Positions 37,015 to 47,024 are shown, counted from the first letter of the stretch. The stretch is 49,266 bases of DNA from Candidatus Fermentithermobacillaceae bacterium (GCA_012512325.1 JAAZEL010000053.1:1-49266), one strand, 5' to 3'. Notes: a model not told the origin generated them from the sequence alone. Translations and numbers: made by a program.

Positions 37015-38215
37015 TGATACTCTTCACCTTATCAAGAATGGCCATGGCGATTTCATACTTGGGCGCAGGGCCGATCTCTTCAAGGCTGCCGTCAGGCATG
37101 ACTATGCTTATGGCGTTTGTGTCTGACCCGAACCCCCGGCCGGGAACGCCTACCCGGTTGGCGCACACGAAGTCAAGGTTCTTGTGTATTACTTTCTTAA
37201 TGGCATTTTCCACGACGTTTTCCGTTTCTGCGGCAAAACCCACCAGGATCCTCCGTCCCTTATCCTTTCCAAGGGTTTTCAGGATATCCGGGGTTTCACG
37301 CAAAGCAAGCCGGAGCATGCCCCCTGATTTCTTCATCTTCTGCCCAGCCACTGTCTCCGGTTGGAAATCTCCGGGAGCAGCGGCCCCTATTACCACGTCC
37401 GACTCCGGATAAAACTCCAGGCATGCATCGAGCATCTCCTGGGCCGTTTCCACCTTCTTCAACACAATCCCCGGAGGCGCCTCAAGGGCAACGGGGCCCG
37501 ATACAAGGTACACGGCAGCACCTCTTCTGACAGCGGCGGCCGCAAGGGCGTAGCCCATCTTGCCCGCAGACGGATTGGATATGTACCTTACCGGGTCAAT
37601 CCACTCCCTTGTGGGTCCGGCGGTGATGAGGATCCTAAGCCCTTCCAAGTCCTGTTGCGGCAACAATATGGCTACAATTTCCCGAACTATCCTTTCGGGA
37701 TCCGGCAACCTGCCCTTACCGACTGCCCCCGATGCCAAGCGGCCTGAGTCGGGCTCCAAGATGTGGTACCCCAGTTCCCTCAAGCCTGCCAGGTTCCTCT
37801 GGACAACGGGGTTCATATACATGTTGTGGTTCATTGCCGGACAAATCAATATCGGAGCGGTGCACGCCATAATCGACGTAGTGAGGAAATCATCTGCAAT
37901 GCCGTTGTAAATCTTGCCTATGACATTGGCTGTCGCGGGGCACACAAGGAACAGATCGGCAGCTTCAGCCAAGGCAATGTGTTCTACGTTCCACTGTTTG
38001 GGTTCCTCGAACATGTGCACTACCACAGGGTTGTTGGATATGGTTTGAAATGTTATGGGAGCCACCAGTTTGGTGGCATTTTCAGTCATCACCACCCGGG
38101 TCTCGGCCCCGAGCTTCCTCAGCCTTGATATGACTTCAAGGGTCTTGTAGGCGGCTATTCCGCCTGTCACTCCCACTACCACGGTGAAACCCGACAGCAA
38201 AGCCAGCCACCCCAA
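37007..38215 (-). CDS. coaBC: Bifunctional phosphopantothenoylcysteine decarboxylase/synthase
   Basis: VVVGVTGGIAAYKTLEVISRL, ICPAMNHNMY, ITAGPTREWIDPVRYISNPSAGKMGYALA. Confidence 0.96.
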   Translation of the reverse strand: MGWLALLSGFTVVVGVTGGIAAYKTLEVISRLRKLGAETRVVMTENATKLVAPITFQTISNNPVVVHMFEEPKQWNVEHIALAEAADLFLVCPATANVIGKIYNGIADDFLTTSIMACTAPILICPAMNHNMYMNPVVQRNLAGLRELGYHILEPDSGRLASGAVGKGRLPDPERIVREIVAILLPQQDLEGLRILITAGPTREWIDPVRYISNPSAGKMGYALAAAAVRRGAAVYLVSGPVALEAPPGIVLKKVETAQEMLDACLEFYPESDVVIGAAAPGDFQPETVAGQKMKKSGGMLRLALRETPDILKTLGKDKGRRILVGFAAETENVVENAIKKVIHKNLDFVCANRVGVPGRGFGSDTNAISIVMPDGSLEEIGPAPKYEIAMAILDKVKSIIG

Positions 38216-38229
38216 TCGAATCTGTTCTC

Positions 38230-38264
38230 AAAACCCCAAGGCACCCTGAGCCGGGCGCCTTGGA
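38230..38264 (-). terminator. Terminator-like hairpin between rpoZ and coaBC
   Basis: Minus strand CCAAGGCGCCC-GGCTCA-GGGTGCCTTGG-GGTTTTGA. Confidence 0.5.
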
Positions 38265-38266
38265 CA

Positions 38267-38470
38267 TCAACTTGCGGCATTGTTTTTCCAGCGATACTTG
38301 ACTTTACCGCTGCATATCTCTTCTATGGCAATCGCCACTGGTTTCTCGGCGGCCAGCACATCGCCTTGCTGCTCGACTACAAGCTGTCTCGCCCGCTTGG
38401 CCACTGCCAGCACCAGAGTGTACTTGGAACCGGTCTTCGTTATCACATCTCTCAGAGATGAGTTTGCCAT
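38267..38470 (-). CDS. rpoZ: DNA-directed RNA polymerase subunit omega
   Basis: SKYTLVLAVAKRARQLVVEQQGDVLAAEKPVAIAIEEICSGKVKY. Confidence 0.94.
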   Translation of the reverse strand: MANSSLRDVITKTGSKYTLVLAVAKRARQLVVEQQGDVLAAEKPVAIAIEEICSGKVKYRWKNNAAS

Positions 38471-39071
38471 CCCTTGCCCCCCTCTGAACCTTACCGGCTA
38501 TAAGGCCACGTCGTGCCCTTTCTCCTAAGGATATGGCAACAAGCCTATCTGTGGCTCTTTCAATGTCTTCATTGATAATAACATAATCGAAACCGGCGAG
38601 ATCAGCAATCTCCCTGCGCGCGCTGTCAAGTCGTACACGCTGTTCCATATCATTTTCAGTCCCGCGGGTTCTAATCCGCCGTTGCAGTTCCTCAAAGGAA
38701 GGCGGAAGAATGAAGATGAAGATACCGTCAGGATAGGCTTGCCGTAAGGTTCGGGCGCCCTGCACATCCTTCTCAAGCAAAACTACATGGCCTTGCTCCA
38801 ATGCCTGCTCCAAGTCTTCTCTGGGTGTTCCGTAATAGTTGCCGTATACTTCGGCCCACTCGACGAATTGATCGCGTTGCTTTCTCTCCATGAACTCTTC
38901 AACGGACACGAATATGTAGTCAACTCCGTCAATTTCCCCAGGCCTCTGGGGCCTGGTTGTAACTGAAGGGCAGAACTTGATGTCAGGTTGCTGAGCTAGG
39001 AGAGCCCTCCTCAGGGTGCCTTTCCCGCAACCGGAAGGAGCAGTTATGACAAACAAAAGACCTGGTTTCAT
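38304..39071 (-). CDS. gmk: Guanylate kinase with C-terminal extension overlapping rpoZ
   Basis: MKPGLLFVITAPSGCGKGTL, SVTTRPQRPGEIDGVDYIFVS, FVEWAEVYGNYYGTPRE. Confidence 0.94.
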   Translation of the reverse strand: MKPGLLFVITAPSGCGKGTLRRALLAQQPDIKFCPSVTTRPQRPGEIDGVDYIFVSVEEFMERKQRDQFVEWAEVYGNYYGTPREDLEQALEQGHVVLLEKDVQGARTLRQAYPDGIFIFILPPSFEELQRRIRTRGTENDMEQRVRLDSARREIADLAGFDYVIINEDIERATDRLVAISLGERARRGLIAGKVQRGARDGKLISERCDNEDRFQVHSGAGSGQAGETACSRAARRCAGRRETSGDCHRRDMQR

Positions 39072-39113
39072 TTGTAATACTGACTGCCTCTCCCTGTATA
39101 ACCACGGTTCAGT

Positions 39114-39422
39114 TTACTTGTCCATGAACCGCGCCAGAAGCGCCTGCTTCTGCCTTGAACCCAGGCCCTGGACCCGCCTGGATTCGTTGATGCCGACCTC
39201 CTGCATGATCTTTTCAGCTTTGACTTTGCCAACTCTCGGTAAGGACCTCAGCAGGTAGGACACTTTCATACGTGCCACAACCGGATCGTCCCGATTCAGG
39301 ACTTCCTCAAGCTTGACTTCGCCCTTCTTGAGTTGCTCTCTCAGTTCAGCTCTGGCCTTTCTCATAGCCTGAGCCTTCTCCAACGCATTTTTCTTTTCCT
39401 CTGCGGTCAGGCTTGGAAGCAT
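39114..39422 (-). CDS. mihF: Integration host factor, actinobacterial type (mIHF-like)
   Basis: MLPSLTAEEKKNALEKAQAMRKARAELREQLKKGEVKLEEVL...VSYLLRSLPRVGKVKAEKIMQEVGINESRRVQGLGSRQKQALLARF. Confidence 0.9.
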   Translation of the reverse strand: MLPSLTAEEKKNALEKAQAMRKARAELREQLKKGEVKLEEVLNRDDPVVARMKVSYLLRSLPRVGKVKAEKIMQEVGINESRRVQGLGSRQKQALLARFMDK

Positions 39423-39459
39423 GCCATTCTCCCTCCTCATCTTGATCATTGCGTATTCC

Positions 39460-41589
39460 CTAAAACTCCTGGAAACAGGTCCGCTTTGGGCGATATTCGC
39501 CCTGGACAGCAGAATTCCTCCTTTTTCGTCGAATTCTTGGTAATCGCGGTTTAGCATCGGGCACGCTTTCCGCCTGCATAAGTGCAACCAGATCTACGTA
39601 AGCCGAATGGGACCACGCCAGGGGGGCAACTGACAGGGGCTCGCCTGTTAGGCCGTTTATCTGCTCAGCCAGTACGCCCGAGCCTGAAGCGTTGGCGCGG
39701 AACCAGGCCAACCACGCCAGGATGTCGTGCTTTCCCAGTTGCTTCAGCAGGTACCCTGAGCTCAGATACCATGCCGTAGTCACAAACCACGGATTCCCCG
39801 GAAGATGCTGGGCTCCTTCAGGCCGGCAATACCAATCGCCTGTATACCTCGCAATCCCGTTTGGTTCAGGGCCGGTTTGCACCAAGAGTGCCTGCTCCAA
39901 ACGCTTCCATGTGATTACACTCCTTGGCCTTAGGAGCTTCAACAACTGTCTCACCCGCCGCACTGCGGCCGAACCCGGCATCTTGTGACATAACTCCTCA
40001 ATCCTGGCGAGGAACACCGGGACCATGAAGAGGCTTGCGTCTTCGGTCCGGTCGTGAAGACAAGGGGCCAAACCCATCCCCCGGAAAAATCCGGACCTGT
40101 CATCTGACAGGTCCGAGTAGAGCCCCTCAAGGAGTTCACAGGCGGCTTCGCAGAAGCCGGTGCAATCCGGCTCCTGCAGTACCCAGGCAATCCTTGCAGA
40201 TGCCATTAGGGCAGCTGCCGAAACAGCCTGGGTAAAGCAAGAGATGCCACGGCGCTCCTCCCACAGATCAAATGACGGCCTTACCAGCCGTCCCTCTTGG
40301 GTCCGGTATTCCCGGATGAACCCCGCCGCCTTCTTCACAAAGGGAAGATAGATCTCATGGATGAAATCAAGATCCCCGGTTCGGTCCAGGTAGTCAAGGG
40401 CCGTGAGGAGAGAAAGAGCTAGCTGATCCTCCTGGATGGGCAGCTCTCCCGGCGGAAGGTTCGGGCTGTGCCACCCGGACCCCCTTGTCCCGTCGGGCCT
40501 GTACCTTTGCCAGGAGAACCCCTTGGGTGACACGATTTGGGCACAGAAGGCCAGGTACCGCCTTGCATACTCCGGCAATCCGGCCTTGATAAGGGACGAC
40601 GCGCACATGGCTGCGTCCCTGGGCCACACGTACCTGTAGTGGTCCTTGAAGCCCCCCATGATGTCCGTGTCGCAGGAAGCCACAATCCCGCCGCCCCGGT
40701 CGCAATGGGCGGCAACCAGCTTAACTGACGTCGCGTAGAAGCTGCCCTGCATGTCTCCGCCCAGTCTGCTGTCCCAATACCTGGAGGAACGCCTGTAAAC
40801 CCCCTCAAATCCCAACTGCAGCCCTTTGCCTAAGGTAAGGCCGGCTTCATCCTCGGTGGCGCCAAAAGCCAAGAAAAATGTGACTTTCAGAGCATTGAGG
40901 GTCGTCCCCCCGTACCCCTCACATGTCACTTGATAGATGCTATCGATCAACCCGTGATCCATTGATTGCCCGGAAATCCCACCTGTTTCAGGGAAAAGCC
41001 TGACCCCGCCGTCCCGCACCTTGGCAACTGCCGCGCCAGTGGTGCACTGCACCCTTCGGCCGCCGGGAGCACCTTCCAGGATTGCGGTTATCGCCACCCA
41101 ATACGGCCCCTTGTAGTGATATAGGCGCCCGCTGTCTGCATGGAAAAACCCGCACTCGCCCACCTGGTTCTCGCCTAAGCTAAAATTCTGCTTGAAGTAC
41201 AGCCCCAGTCTGCCCGTGTTCCTGCAGTTCAGCGTCACCGTCCTTACCCACAGTGGATTGTAAGGATCCACGCAATCGGACATGTCCACTGACAAAGGGA
41301 GAGTCTTATGCCTGAATGACCAGTCAAACCTCATGCCCCTTCCATATCTCCCCTGGGTGTGCCACGCTTCCCCGCCAATCCGGTGGAAGGTGCCGTCATA
41401 CCAGATAAGACAAGCGTTGTCAGCGCTCTCCCTCACGTGGTTTGTAAGTCCCACCACGGGCCAGAACATCTCCCTGGTCCTCGCTTCAGGATCGAAACCA
41501 AGGAACAGCTTACCGTTTCCAAGCACGCATGGCCTCATGCAATGACTCCCAAAGGCAACCCCCGAATAAAATGAGAGGTTATTCCTCAT
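39460..41589 (-). CDS. Glycoside hydrolase family 15 (glucoamylase-like)
   Basis: GSHCMRPCVLGNGKLFLGFDPEARTREMFWPVVG; YVWPRDAAMCASSLIKAG; LPIQEDQLALSL; FDLWEERRGISCFTQA; LPGNPWFVTTAWYL. Confidence 0.88.
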   Translation of the reverse strand: MRNNLSFYSGVAFGSHCMRPCVLGNGKLFLGFDPEARTREMFWPVVGLTNHVRESADNACLIWYDGTFHRIGGEAWHTQGRYGRGMRFDWSFRHKTLPLSVDMSDCVDPYNPLWVRTVTLNCRNTGRLGLYFKQNFSLGENQVGECGFFHADSGRLYHYKGPYWVAITAILEGAPGGRRVQCTTGAAVAKVRDGGVRLFPETGGISGQSMDHGLIDSIYQVTCEGYGGTTLNALKVTFFLAFGATEDEAGLTLGKGLQLGFEGVYRRSSRYWDSRLGGDMQGSFYATSVKLVAAHCDRGGGIVASCDTDIMGGFKDHYRYVWPRDAAMCASSLIKAGLPEYARRYLAFCAQIVSPKGFSWQRYRPDGTRGSGWHSPNLPPGELPIQEDQLALSLLTALDYLDRTGDLDFIHEIYLPFVKKAAGFIREYRTQEGRLVRPSFDLWEERRGISCFTQAVSAAALMASARIAWVLQEPDCTGFCEAACELLEGLYSDLSDDRSGFFRGMGLAPCLHDRTEDASLFMVPVFLARIEELCHKMPGSAAVRRVRQLLKLLRPRSVITWKRLEQALLVQTGPEPNGIARYTGDWYCRPEGAQHLPGNPWFVTTAWYLSSGYLLKQLGKHDILAWLAWFRANASGSGVLAEQINGLTGEPLSVAPLAWSHSAYVDLVALMQAESVPDAKPRLPRIRRKRRNSAVQGEYRPKRTCFQEF

Positions 41590-41662
41590 ATTTAGTTAGA
41601 GCCGGTCGATTCAACCAGAAGCTTTTTCCGATTTTAGCCTGACGGGAGGAATACTATTCACA

Positions 41663-42598
41663 ATGTGGATTCTTGCGGCAGCAACGGCCATCCTAGTGCT
41701 TGCGCTTGCGTTTTTCCGTTTCCGCCAGAGGGCTGAGGCGCCTTCCGAAACGCCCCGTACTGACATGGAGGTTTCCACGGAAATCGGCGTCCCGCCGGAG
41801 GAAATCGACCCAAGCAAAGCCGGCCAGGCTGACAGGCATGCGGGCGTAACCCTTCCGCGTATCCCCCCGCCCAGGCAAGATAGGGACGACGGTTCTCTGA
41901 GGTCAGCGAGCTTGCGGAAGACGGACCTACCCAAAGAGGTGGAACTTGCGTGGGAAGCAGGCGGGCTCATCGAATTTCAGAAGGGAGCTTGGGCGGTTCC
42001 CAAAGACCCGTCTGAGTACTCAGGCCAGGAGGCCCAAGATGAACCCATCGGACCTAAGCCCGTTGAACACAAGCCCACGGAAGACAAATCCGTCGCCCAC
42101 AAGCCGTTGGGTACAACCATGGAGGAGCCTTACACGCTCCCCCAGCGTTACGGGTTTGACAGGCTGGTACTCATAGCCAGAGATCCCAATTGGGTGTACG
42201 CCTACTGGGAGATAACCCACGAAAAGTACAGGCAGATGTATGAAAAATACTTGCGTGACTGGGGGCTGTCCCGTCCTGTGCTCAGGATCTATGACCTGAC
42301 CTCAGGCCCGGACAGACGGAAAGCAATGGATGTGTTCATAAGTGACCGCGCGGACAACTGGTACATCAACATCTCCAAACCGCGGCACACCCTCATGGCT
42401 GAGTTGGGGAGGCTCTTTCCGGAAAACAACTTCGTAAGCTTCCTTACGTCCAATGTAATCACCCTGCCTGCAGACACCCTTTCAGACATGATAAGCCCTG
42501 AATGGCCGCCTATCGGCTGGCCCGAGGGGTACCCCGAATCCGCCGCAAAAATCGGAATCAGTTCGCCGATGAACCGGGGGAAGGGCGCAGATGGCTAA
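41663..42598 (+). CDS. DUF4912 domain protein with N-terminal TM
   Basis: YGFDRLVLIARDPNWVYAYWEITHEKYRQM...PVLRIYDLT...WYINISKPRHTLMAELGRL. Confidence 0.88.
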   Translation: MWILAAATAILVLALAFFRFRQRAEAPSETPRTDMEVSTEIGVPPEEIDPSKAGQADRHAGVTLPRIPPPRQDRDDGSLRSASLRKTDLPKEVELAWEAGGLIEFQKGAWAVPKDPSEYSGQEAQDEPIGPKPVEHKPTEDKSVAHKPLGTTMEEPYTLPQRYGFDRLVLIARDPNWVYAYWEITHEKYRQMYEKYLRDWGLSRPVLRIYDLTSGPDRRKAMDVFISDRADNWYINISKPRHTLMAELGRLFPENNFVSFLTSNVITLPADTLSDMISPEWPPIGWPEGYPESAAKIGISSPMNRGKGADG

Positions 42599-44195
42599 AG
42601 GTTTTCTCAGCATTGTGCTCCACGCACACCTGCCTTTCGTGAGACACACGGACACCCAAGACTGTCTGGAGCAAAGGTGGCTGTTTCAGGGGATCACAGA
42701 AAGCTACATCCCTCTGCTGAACAGCCTGTCCAGGCTTGCAGAAAGCGATATACCGGGCAGGATCACGGTATCCCTGTCTCCTCCCTTGCTCGAAATGCTC
42801 CAGGACCCTTTACTCCAAGAGCGCTACATAAGGCATCTTGATCACCTTATAGAGCTGGCCGACAAGGAAACCTTGAGGGTCAGAGGGGATATCAACCTGG
42901 AACCCCTGGCCAGAATGTACCTGAGCAAGTTCAAGCAGACTTACCTTGATTACGTGGACAGGTTCAAATGCAACCTGGTACAACCCTGGGCCGCCCTTGA
43001 GTCCGAAGGCTACGTGGAACTGATCACGTCAGCCGCTACCCACGCTTACCTGCCCTTGATGCTCACCGACGCTTCCATCAGGGTCCAAGTGAAGACGGGG
43101 CTCAATGCCTTCAGGCGCCATTTCGGCCACACTCCGAAAGGTTTCTGGCTCCCCGAGTGCGCATACATCCCCCATGTAGAACCCGTACTCAAGGCAGAAG
43201 GCGTGGAATACTTCATCTTGGAAACCCACGGGTTGCTCTTCTCCACCCCAAGGCCAAGGTTCGGGTATCACGCGCCTGTGGCCACACCCAACGGCTTGCT
43301 CGCTTTCGCCAGGGACCCGGATTGCTCCAAACAGGTGTGGAGCGCAGACGAAGGTTATCCCGGAGACCCGTGGTACAGGGAGTTTTACAGGGACGTAGGA
43401 TATGACTTGCCTTTGGATTACCTGGGCAAAGCGCTACCCGACGGCACCAGGGTACCCCTGGGGATAAAGTATTACAGGGTAACCGACAGGAAAAGCGACT
43501 ACAAGGATTTCTACCGTCCGGATGTGGCTAAGCACAGGGCATGGGAACATGCCGGCAGTTTCATGTTCTGGCGCAACAAGGAAGCGGAATACTGGAACGA
43601 AGTGTACGGCAGAAGGCCCATCATGGTTGCCCCGTACGACGCCGAGCTTTTCGGACACTGGTGGTACGAAGGACCCCTGTGGCTTGAGAACCTCATCCGG
43701 CGCATGGCCCGTGAGAGGCAGAGGGTGAAGCTGATATCCCCATCCCAATACCGCGAGCATTATCCTGTCAACCAGCCTGCCGAACCGGCGGTTTCCGGCT
43801 GGGGTTACAAGGGCTATCACGAAGTATGGCTTGAACAATCAAATCACTGGATTTACAGGCACTTGCACCACTGCGAAATGCGGATGGCCCGATTGTCGGA
43901 AGATTTCAAACATGCCAAGGGCCTTGCGCAAAGGGCTTTGAACCAGGCGGCCCGAGAGCTAATGCTCGCCCAGGCTTCCGACTGGCCGTTCATAATGAAA
44001 GCGGGGACTGTGTATCAATATGCAGTTAACCGCTTTGTGACTCACATAGGGAGATTTCTCAGGCTCGCCGAGCAAATCCAGACAGGTGCCGTAGACCCTG
44101 TATTCCTAAAGCACCTGGAGCAAGCCGACACCATATTTCCTGATCTTGATTTCCGGGTCTTCGGCCCCGGTACCGTGGGTGCCGCGAGTGTATGA
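42591..44195 (+). CDS. GH57 1,4-alpha-glucan branching enzyme-like protein (DUF1957 C-terminus)
   Basis: GFLSIVLHAHLPFVRH; GFWLPECAYIPHVEPVLKAEGVEYFILE; PYDAELFGHWWYEGPLWLENLIRRM; WSxxDWPFIMKAGT-like C-terminus. Confidence 0.92.
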   Translation: MAKGFLSIVLHAHLPFVRHTDTQDCLEQRWLFQGITESYIPLLNSLSRLAESDIPGRITVSLSPPLLEMLQDPLLQERYIRHLDHLIELADKETLRVRGDINLEPLARMYLSKFKQTYLDYVDRFKCNLVQPWAALESEGYVELITSAATHAYLPLMLTDASIRVQVKTGLNAFRRHFGHTPKGFWLPECAYIPHVEPVLKAEGVEYFILETHGLLFSTPRPRFGYHAPVATPNGLLAFARDPDCSKQVWSADEGYPGDPWYREFYRDVGYDLPLDYLGKALPDGTRVPLGIKYYRVTDRKSDYKDFYRPDVAKHRAWEHAGSFMFWRNKEAEYWNEVYGRRPIMVAPYDAELFGHWWYEGPLWLENLIRRMARERQRVKLISPSQYREHYPVNQPAEPAVSGWGYKGYHEVWLEQSNHWIYRHLHHCEMRMARLSEDFKHAKGLAQRALNQAARELMLAQASDWPFIMKAGTVYQYAVNRFVTHIGRFLRLAEQIQTGAVDPVFLKHLEQADTIFPDLDFRVFGPGTVGAASV

Positions 44196-44224
44196 GGGGC
44201 CGGTGGGCCGCACCGTAGACCCCG

Positions 44225-45055
44225 GTGACTTTATGGACATACCTATGTGCAATTGCACCGGAAAGGACTGATTGTGTGGGAACGCCTGAGCAGCTTGAAG
44301 CAGGCAAAGCGGGAGCGGTTAAGGAATTCGGCACGGTCAGCTTGTCCTACGGACACTCTGAGATTCTTTGCCTGCCCATAATCGGACAAATCGAAGGGCA
44401 CATCGTGCTTCCCTCCCAAAACAAGACCACCAAGTACGAGCACGTCTTGCCTCAGCTGGTGGCCATAGAAGAAAACCCCGACACCGCAGGGCTCTTGGTG
44501 CTGCTGAACACCGTGGGCGGAGACGTAGAGGCCGGCTTGGCCATAGCCGAACTGATACGAAGTATGTCCAAACCCACCGTCTCTTTGGTGCTGGGGGGCG
44601 GCCACAGTATCGGCGTCCCCATAGCCGTAGCGGCTAAGTATTCCTTGATCACAGATACTGCCACCATGACGGTACATCCTATCAGGCTTGCCGGAACCGT
44701 CCTGGGCGTTCCCCAGACCTATGAATACCTGGAGAAAATGCAGGATCGGGTGATCAGGTTTGTCGTGAACAACTCCAAGATCTCCGAGGAGGTTTTCCGG
44801 GAAATAATGTTCAGGACAGGAGAGCTTGCCCGGGACATAGGTACGATCCTCGTTGGAAAGGAAGCGGTGGAGCTAGGCTTGATCGACGGCGTGGGCGGCT
44901 TGCAGGAGGCCGTTGAAAAACTCAAGCAGATGACAGATGGAACGCAGGACAACGAAACATGCGGGAATGCACAGCCGGCGCCTTCGGCGGCGAACCATAA
45001 CGACGGGCAAACACATGAACCCACACCGCCGGATGCGCCGCAAGAAACCCGGTAA
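44225..45055 (+). CDS. ClpP-fold protease TepA/YmfB-like (translocation-enhancing)
   Basis: [68 protein letters not shown]. Start uncertain. Confidence 0.9.
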   Translation: MTLWTYLCAIAPERTDCVGTPEQLEAGKAGAVKEFGTVSLSYGHSEILCLPIIGQIEGHIVLPSQNKTTKYEHVLPQLVAIEENPDTAGLLVLLNTVGGDVEAGLAIAELIRSMSKPTVSLVLGGGHSIGVPIAVAAKYSLITDTATMTVHPIRLAGTVLGVPQTYEYLEKMQDRVIRFVVNNSKISEEVFREIMFRTGELARDIGTILVGKEAVELGLIDGVGGLQEAVEKLKQMTDGTQDNETCGNAQPAPSAANHNDGQTHEPTPPDAPQETR

Positions 45056-45097
45056 ACAAGAAGACTTGGACGTGGTAACACAGGAGGTGGCCTGCCC

Positions 45098-45313
45098 TTG
45101 GTGCTCTACACCATCTACCCGCAAGAAACAATCTTCCAGGTTGAAGAAGCTCGCAACTACCTCACGGTAGAGGTGGATAACAGGGTGTTTGTCATAGAAC
45201 TGACAGACGGTCAAGCCCGGATCGTGCGGCTGATCTCTCACGATCCCCGTGATTATCTCAACCCCCACTGGCAGCCGGGGACCAAACTGAACTTCACAAT
45301 CCCCGGGAAATGA
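45098..45313 (+). CDS. YlzJ-like protein
   Basis: VLYTIYPQETIFQVEEARNYLTVEVDNRVFVIELTDGQARIVRLISHDPRDYLNP; follows tepA as in Bacillus. Confidence 0.85.
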   Translation: MVLYTIYPQETIFQVEEARNYLTVEVDNRVFVIELTDGQARIVRLISHDPRDYLNPHWQPGTKLNFTIPGK

Positions 45314-45491
45314 GTGTGCCTGCAAGCAGAAACATCAAACCGTGAAGATTGCGGTTACCCGTCTCATTTCCATCTCCTGCACCATGCAGGTGCCATGTGA
45401 ATCTACCGGCATCCGGACGGAGCAAGAAGGTTTTCGTAAGCCGGTTGCGAAAAGGGATATACCCAAGGGAGACGCAGAAGGGAGAATTTGG

Positions 45492-47024
45492 ATGCCTGCA
45501 AGACGTAACCGAATCCTGCAACCGGTAGGATGGCTCTTGGCGTTTTGCCTCTTGCCGGGAGTGCTGTGTGCCGCGACCCAGCGGCCGGTGATGGCTCAAG
45601 CTGTTTCAGAGATCCCTGTCAGCGTGGTTCCAGAACAACCACCTTATGCCAATGTCCTGCTTGACCTGGCCCCGGTGGAATTTCCTGTTAAGCCGTATGT
45701 AGAAAACGGGGTTACCATGGTACCCCTGCGAGCGCTGGGCGAAGCTGTCGGGGCTCAAATCGGATGGGATGAAAGCCTGAACGCGGCCACATATTCCAAG
45801 GATGGGCTCGCCCTGATAATCAAGATCGGAAAGAGCACAGTGAGCACCTCAGACGGACAGGTTATTCCCATGCCTCAACCGACTGTATTGGCAGGCGGGC
45901 ACACCATGGTGCCCTTGAGGCTGTTCACCGAAATCCTGGGATACGCTGTCAGGTGGGACGAGGCCACCTGCACCGTATACATATCCTCACCTGAGACACG
46001 CACCCTGTCCGGCCTTTGGGGATTCTACGCCTTGGGCTCGGTTACCTACTCAAGCTGGTCAGACGTGTTTGGGGCCAAGTACCCTTACTGCAACAATGAT
46101 TGCGCGGCTGACAAGATGGAAGGCCTGTTCCTGGGATGGTTTGCGGTGGACGAAGGCGGGAAGCTCACATCCGGGCCCAATCCCACGGGATTCCAAAAAC
46201 CCGATGGCTGGCCTTTAGTGATCCTGCAGGCCAGATTGCATGGAATGAAGCTGTTCTCCATGTACTTTGCGGATCGGGGGTCGCAGCTAGCCTCGCTCTT
46301 GGACGACGAGGCCGCCAGACTGCGGCTGGCTTTGGATATCGCAGCCACCGCGGCAACCGAGTATGACGGGGTGCTCATTGATTTTGAAGGCCTGGGCTTG
46401 GACCAAGCCACCGCTGAACTGGACAGGGCTAATTTCAATGACTTCCTCACCAAACTCAAAAGCTACCTGGATAACAAATCCCTTGCCGTAGCCGTCCCTC
46501 CCCCGACCGGCCCGTTCAAAGGTTACGATCACGGGTATATTGGGGAGATTGCCGACTTGGTAGTGCTCATGGCTTACAATTTCCAGGATCCAAACTGGCC
46601 GTCACCTGTGGCGCCCTTCAAACAAGTGGACAATGCCATAAGGCAGGAGTGCCAACTGGTGAACCCCGACAAGATAATCCTGGGGATTCCTGCTTACGGC
46701 GTGCTTTACAGGGTATCTGATGAAGGCCGCGCCTCTATGGTTGCATTACCTCCCTCCAAAGACGGCGCTGCCGGTTTCCCGGACTATCCAGACGTTTCAG
46801 CCACGGACACCGCCTTTCACGAGGGCGACATATGTCCGGTGTTTGTCCCGGAGTATCTGTGTAATTACGTTGAATGGATAGGCGGGGGCCACTCGTACAC
46901 GGCTTACTTCGAAGACACACTATCACTGGAAGTCCGTGCAATGATGGCGCAAAGGTATGGGCTGAGAGGTGTGGCAATCTGGCGGCTGGGGCTCTTGCCC
47001 GACAACTGGTGGGCTGGCCTGTAA
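45492..47024 (+). CDS. Secreted GH18-family glycosidase with N-terminal copper-amine-oxidase-N-like domain
   Basis: Signal peptide MPARRNRILQPVGWLLAFCLLPGVLCA; GVTMVPLRALGEAVGAQIGWDES / HTMVPLRLFTEILGYAVRWDEA; GH18 motif YDGVLIDFEGLG. Confidence 0.88.
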   Translation: MPARRNRILQPVGWLLAFCLLPGVLCAATQRPVMAQAVSEIPVSVVPEQPPYANVLLDLAPVEFPVKPYVENGVTMVPLRALGEAVGAQIGWDESLNAATYSKDGLALIIKIGKSTVSTSDGQVIPMPQPTVLAGGHTMVPLRLFTEILGYAVRWDEATCTVYISSPETRTLSGLWGFYALGSVTYSSWSDVFGAKYPYCNNDCAADKMEGLFLGWFAVDEGGKLTSGPNPTGFQKPDGWPLVILQARLHGMKLFSMYFADRGSQLASLLDDEAARLRLALDIAATAATEYDGVLIDFEGLGLDQATAELDRANFNDFLTKLKSYLDNKSLAVAVPPPTGPFKGYDHGYIGEIADLVVLMAYNFQDPNWPSPVAPFKQVDNAIRQECQLVNPDKIILGIPAYGVLYRVSDEGRASMVALPPSKDGAAGFPDYPDVSATDTAFHEGDICPVFVPEYLCNYVEWIGGGHSYTAYFEDTLSLEVRAMMAQRYGLRGVAIWRLGLLPDNWWAGL

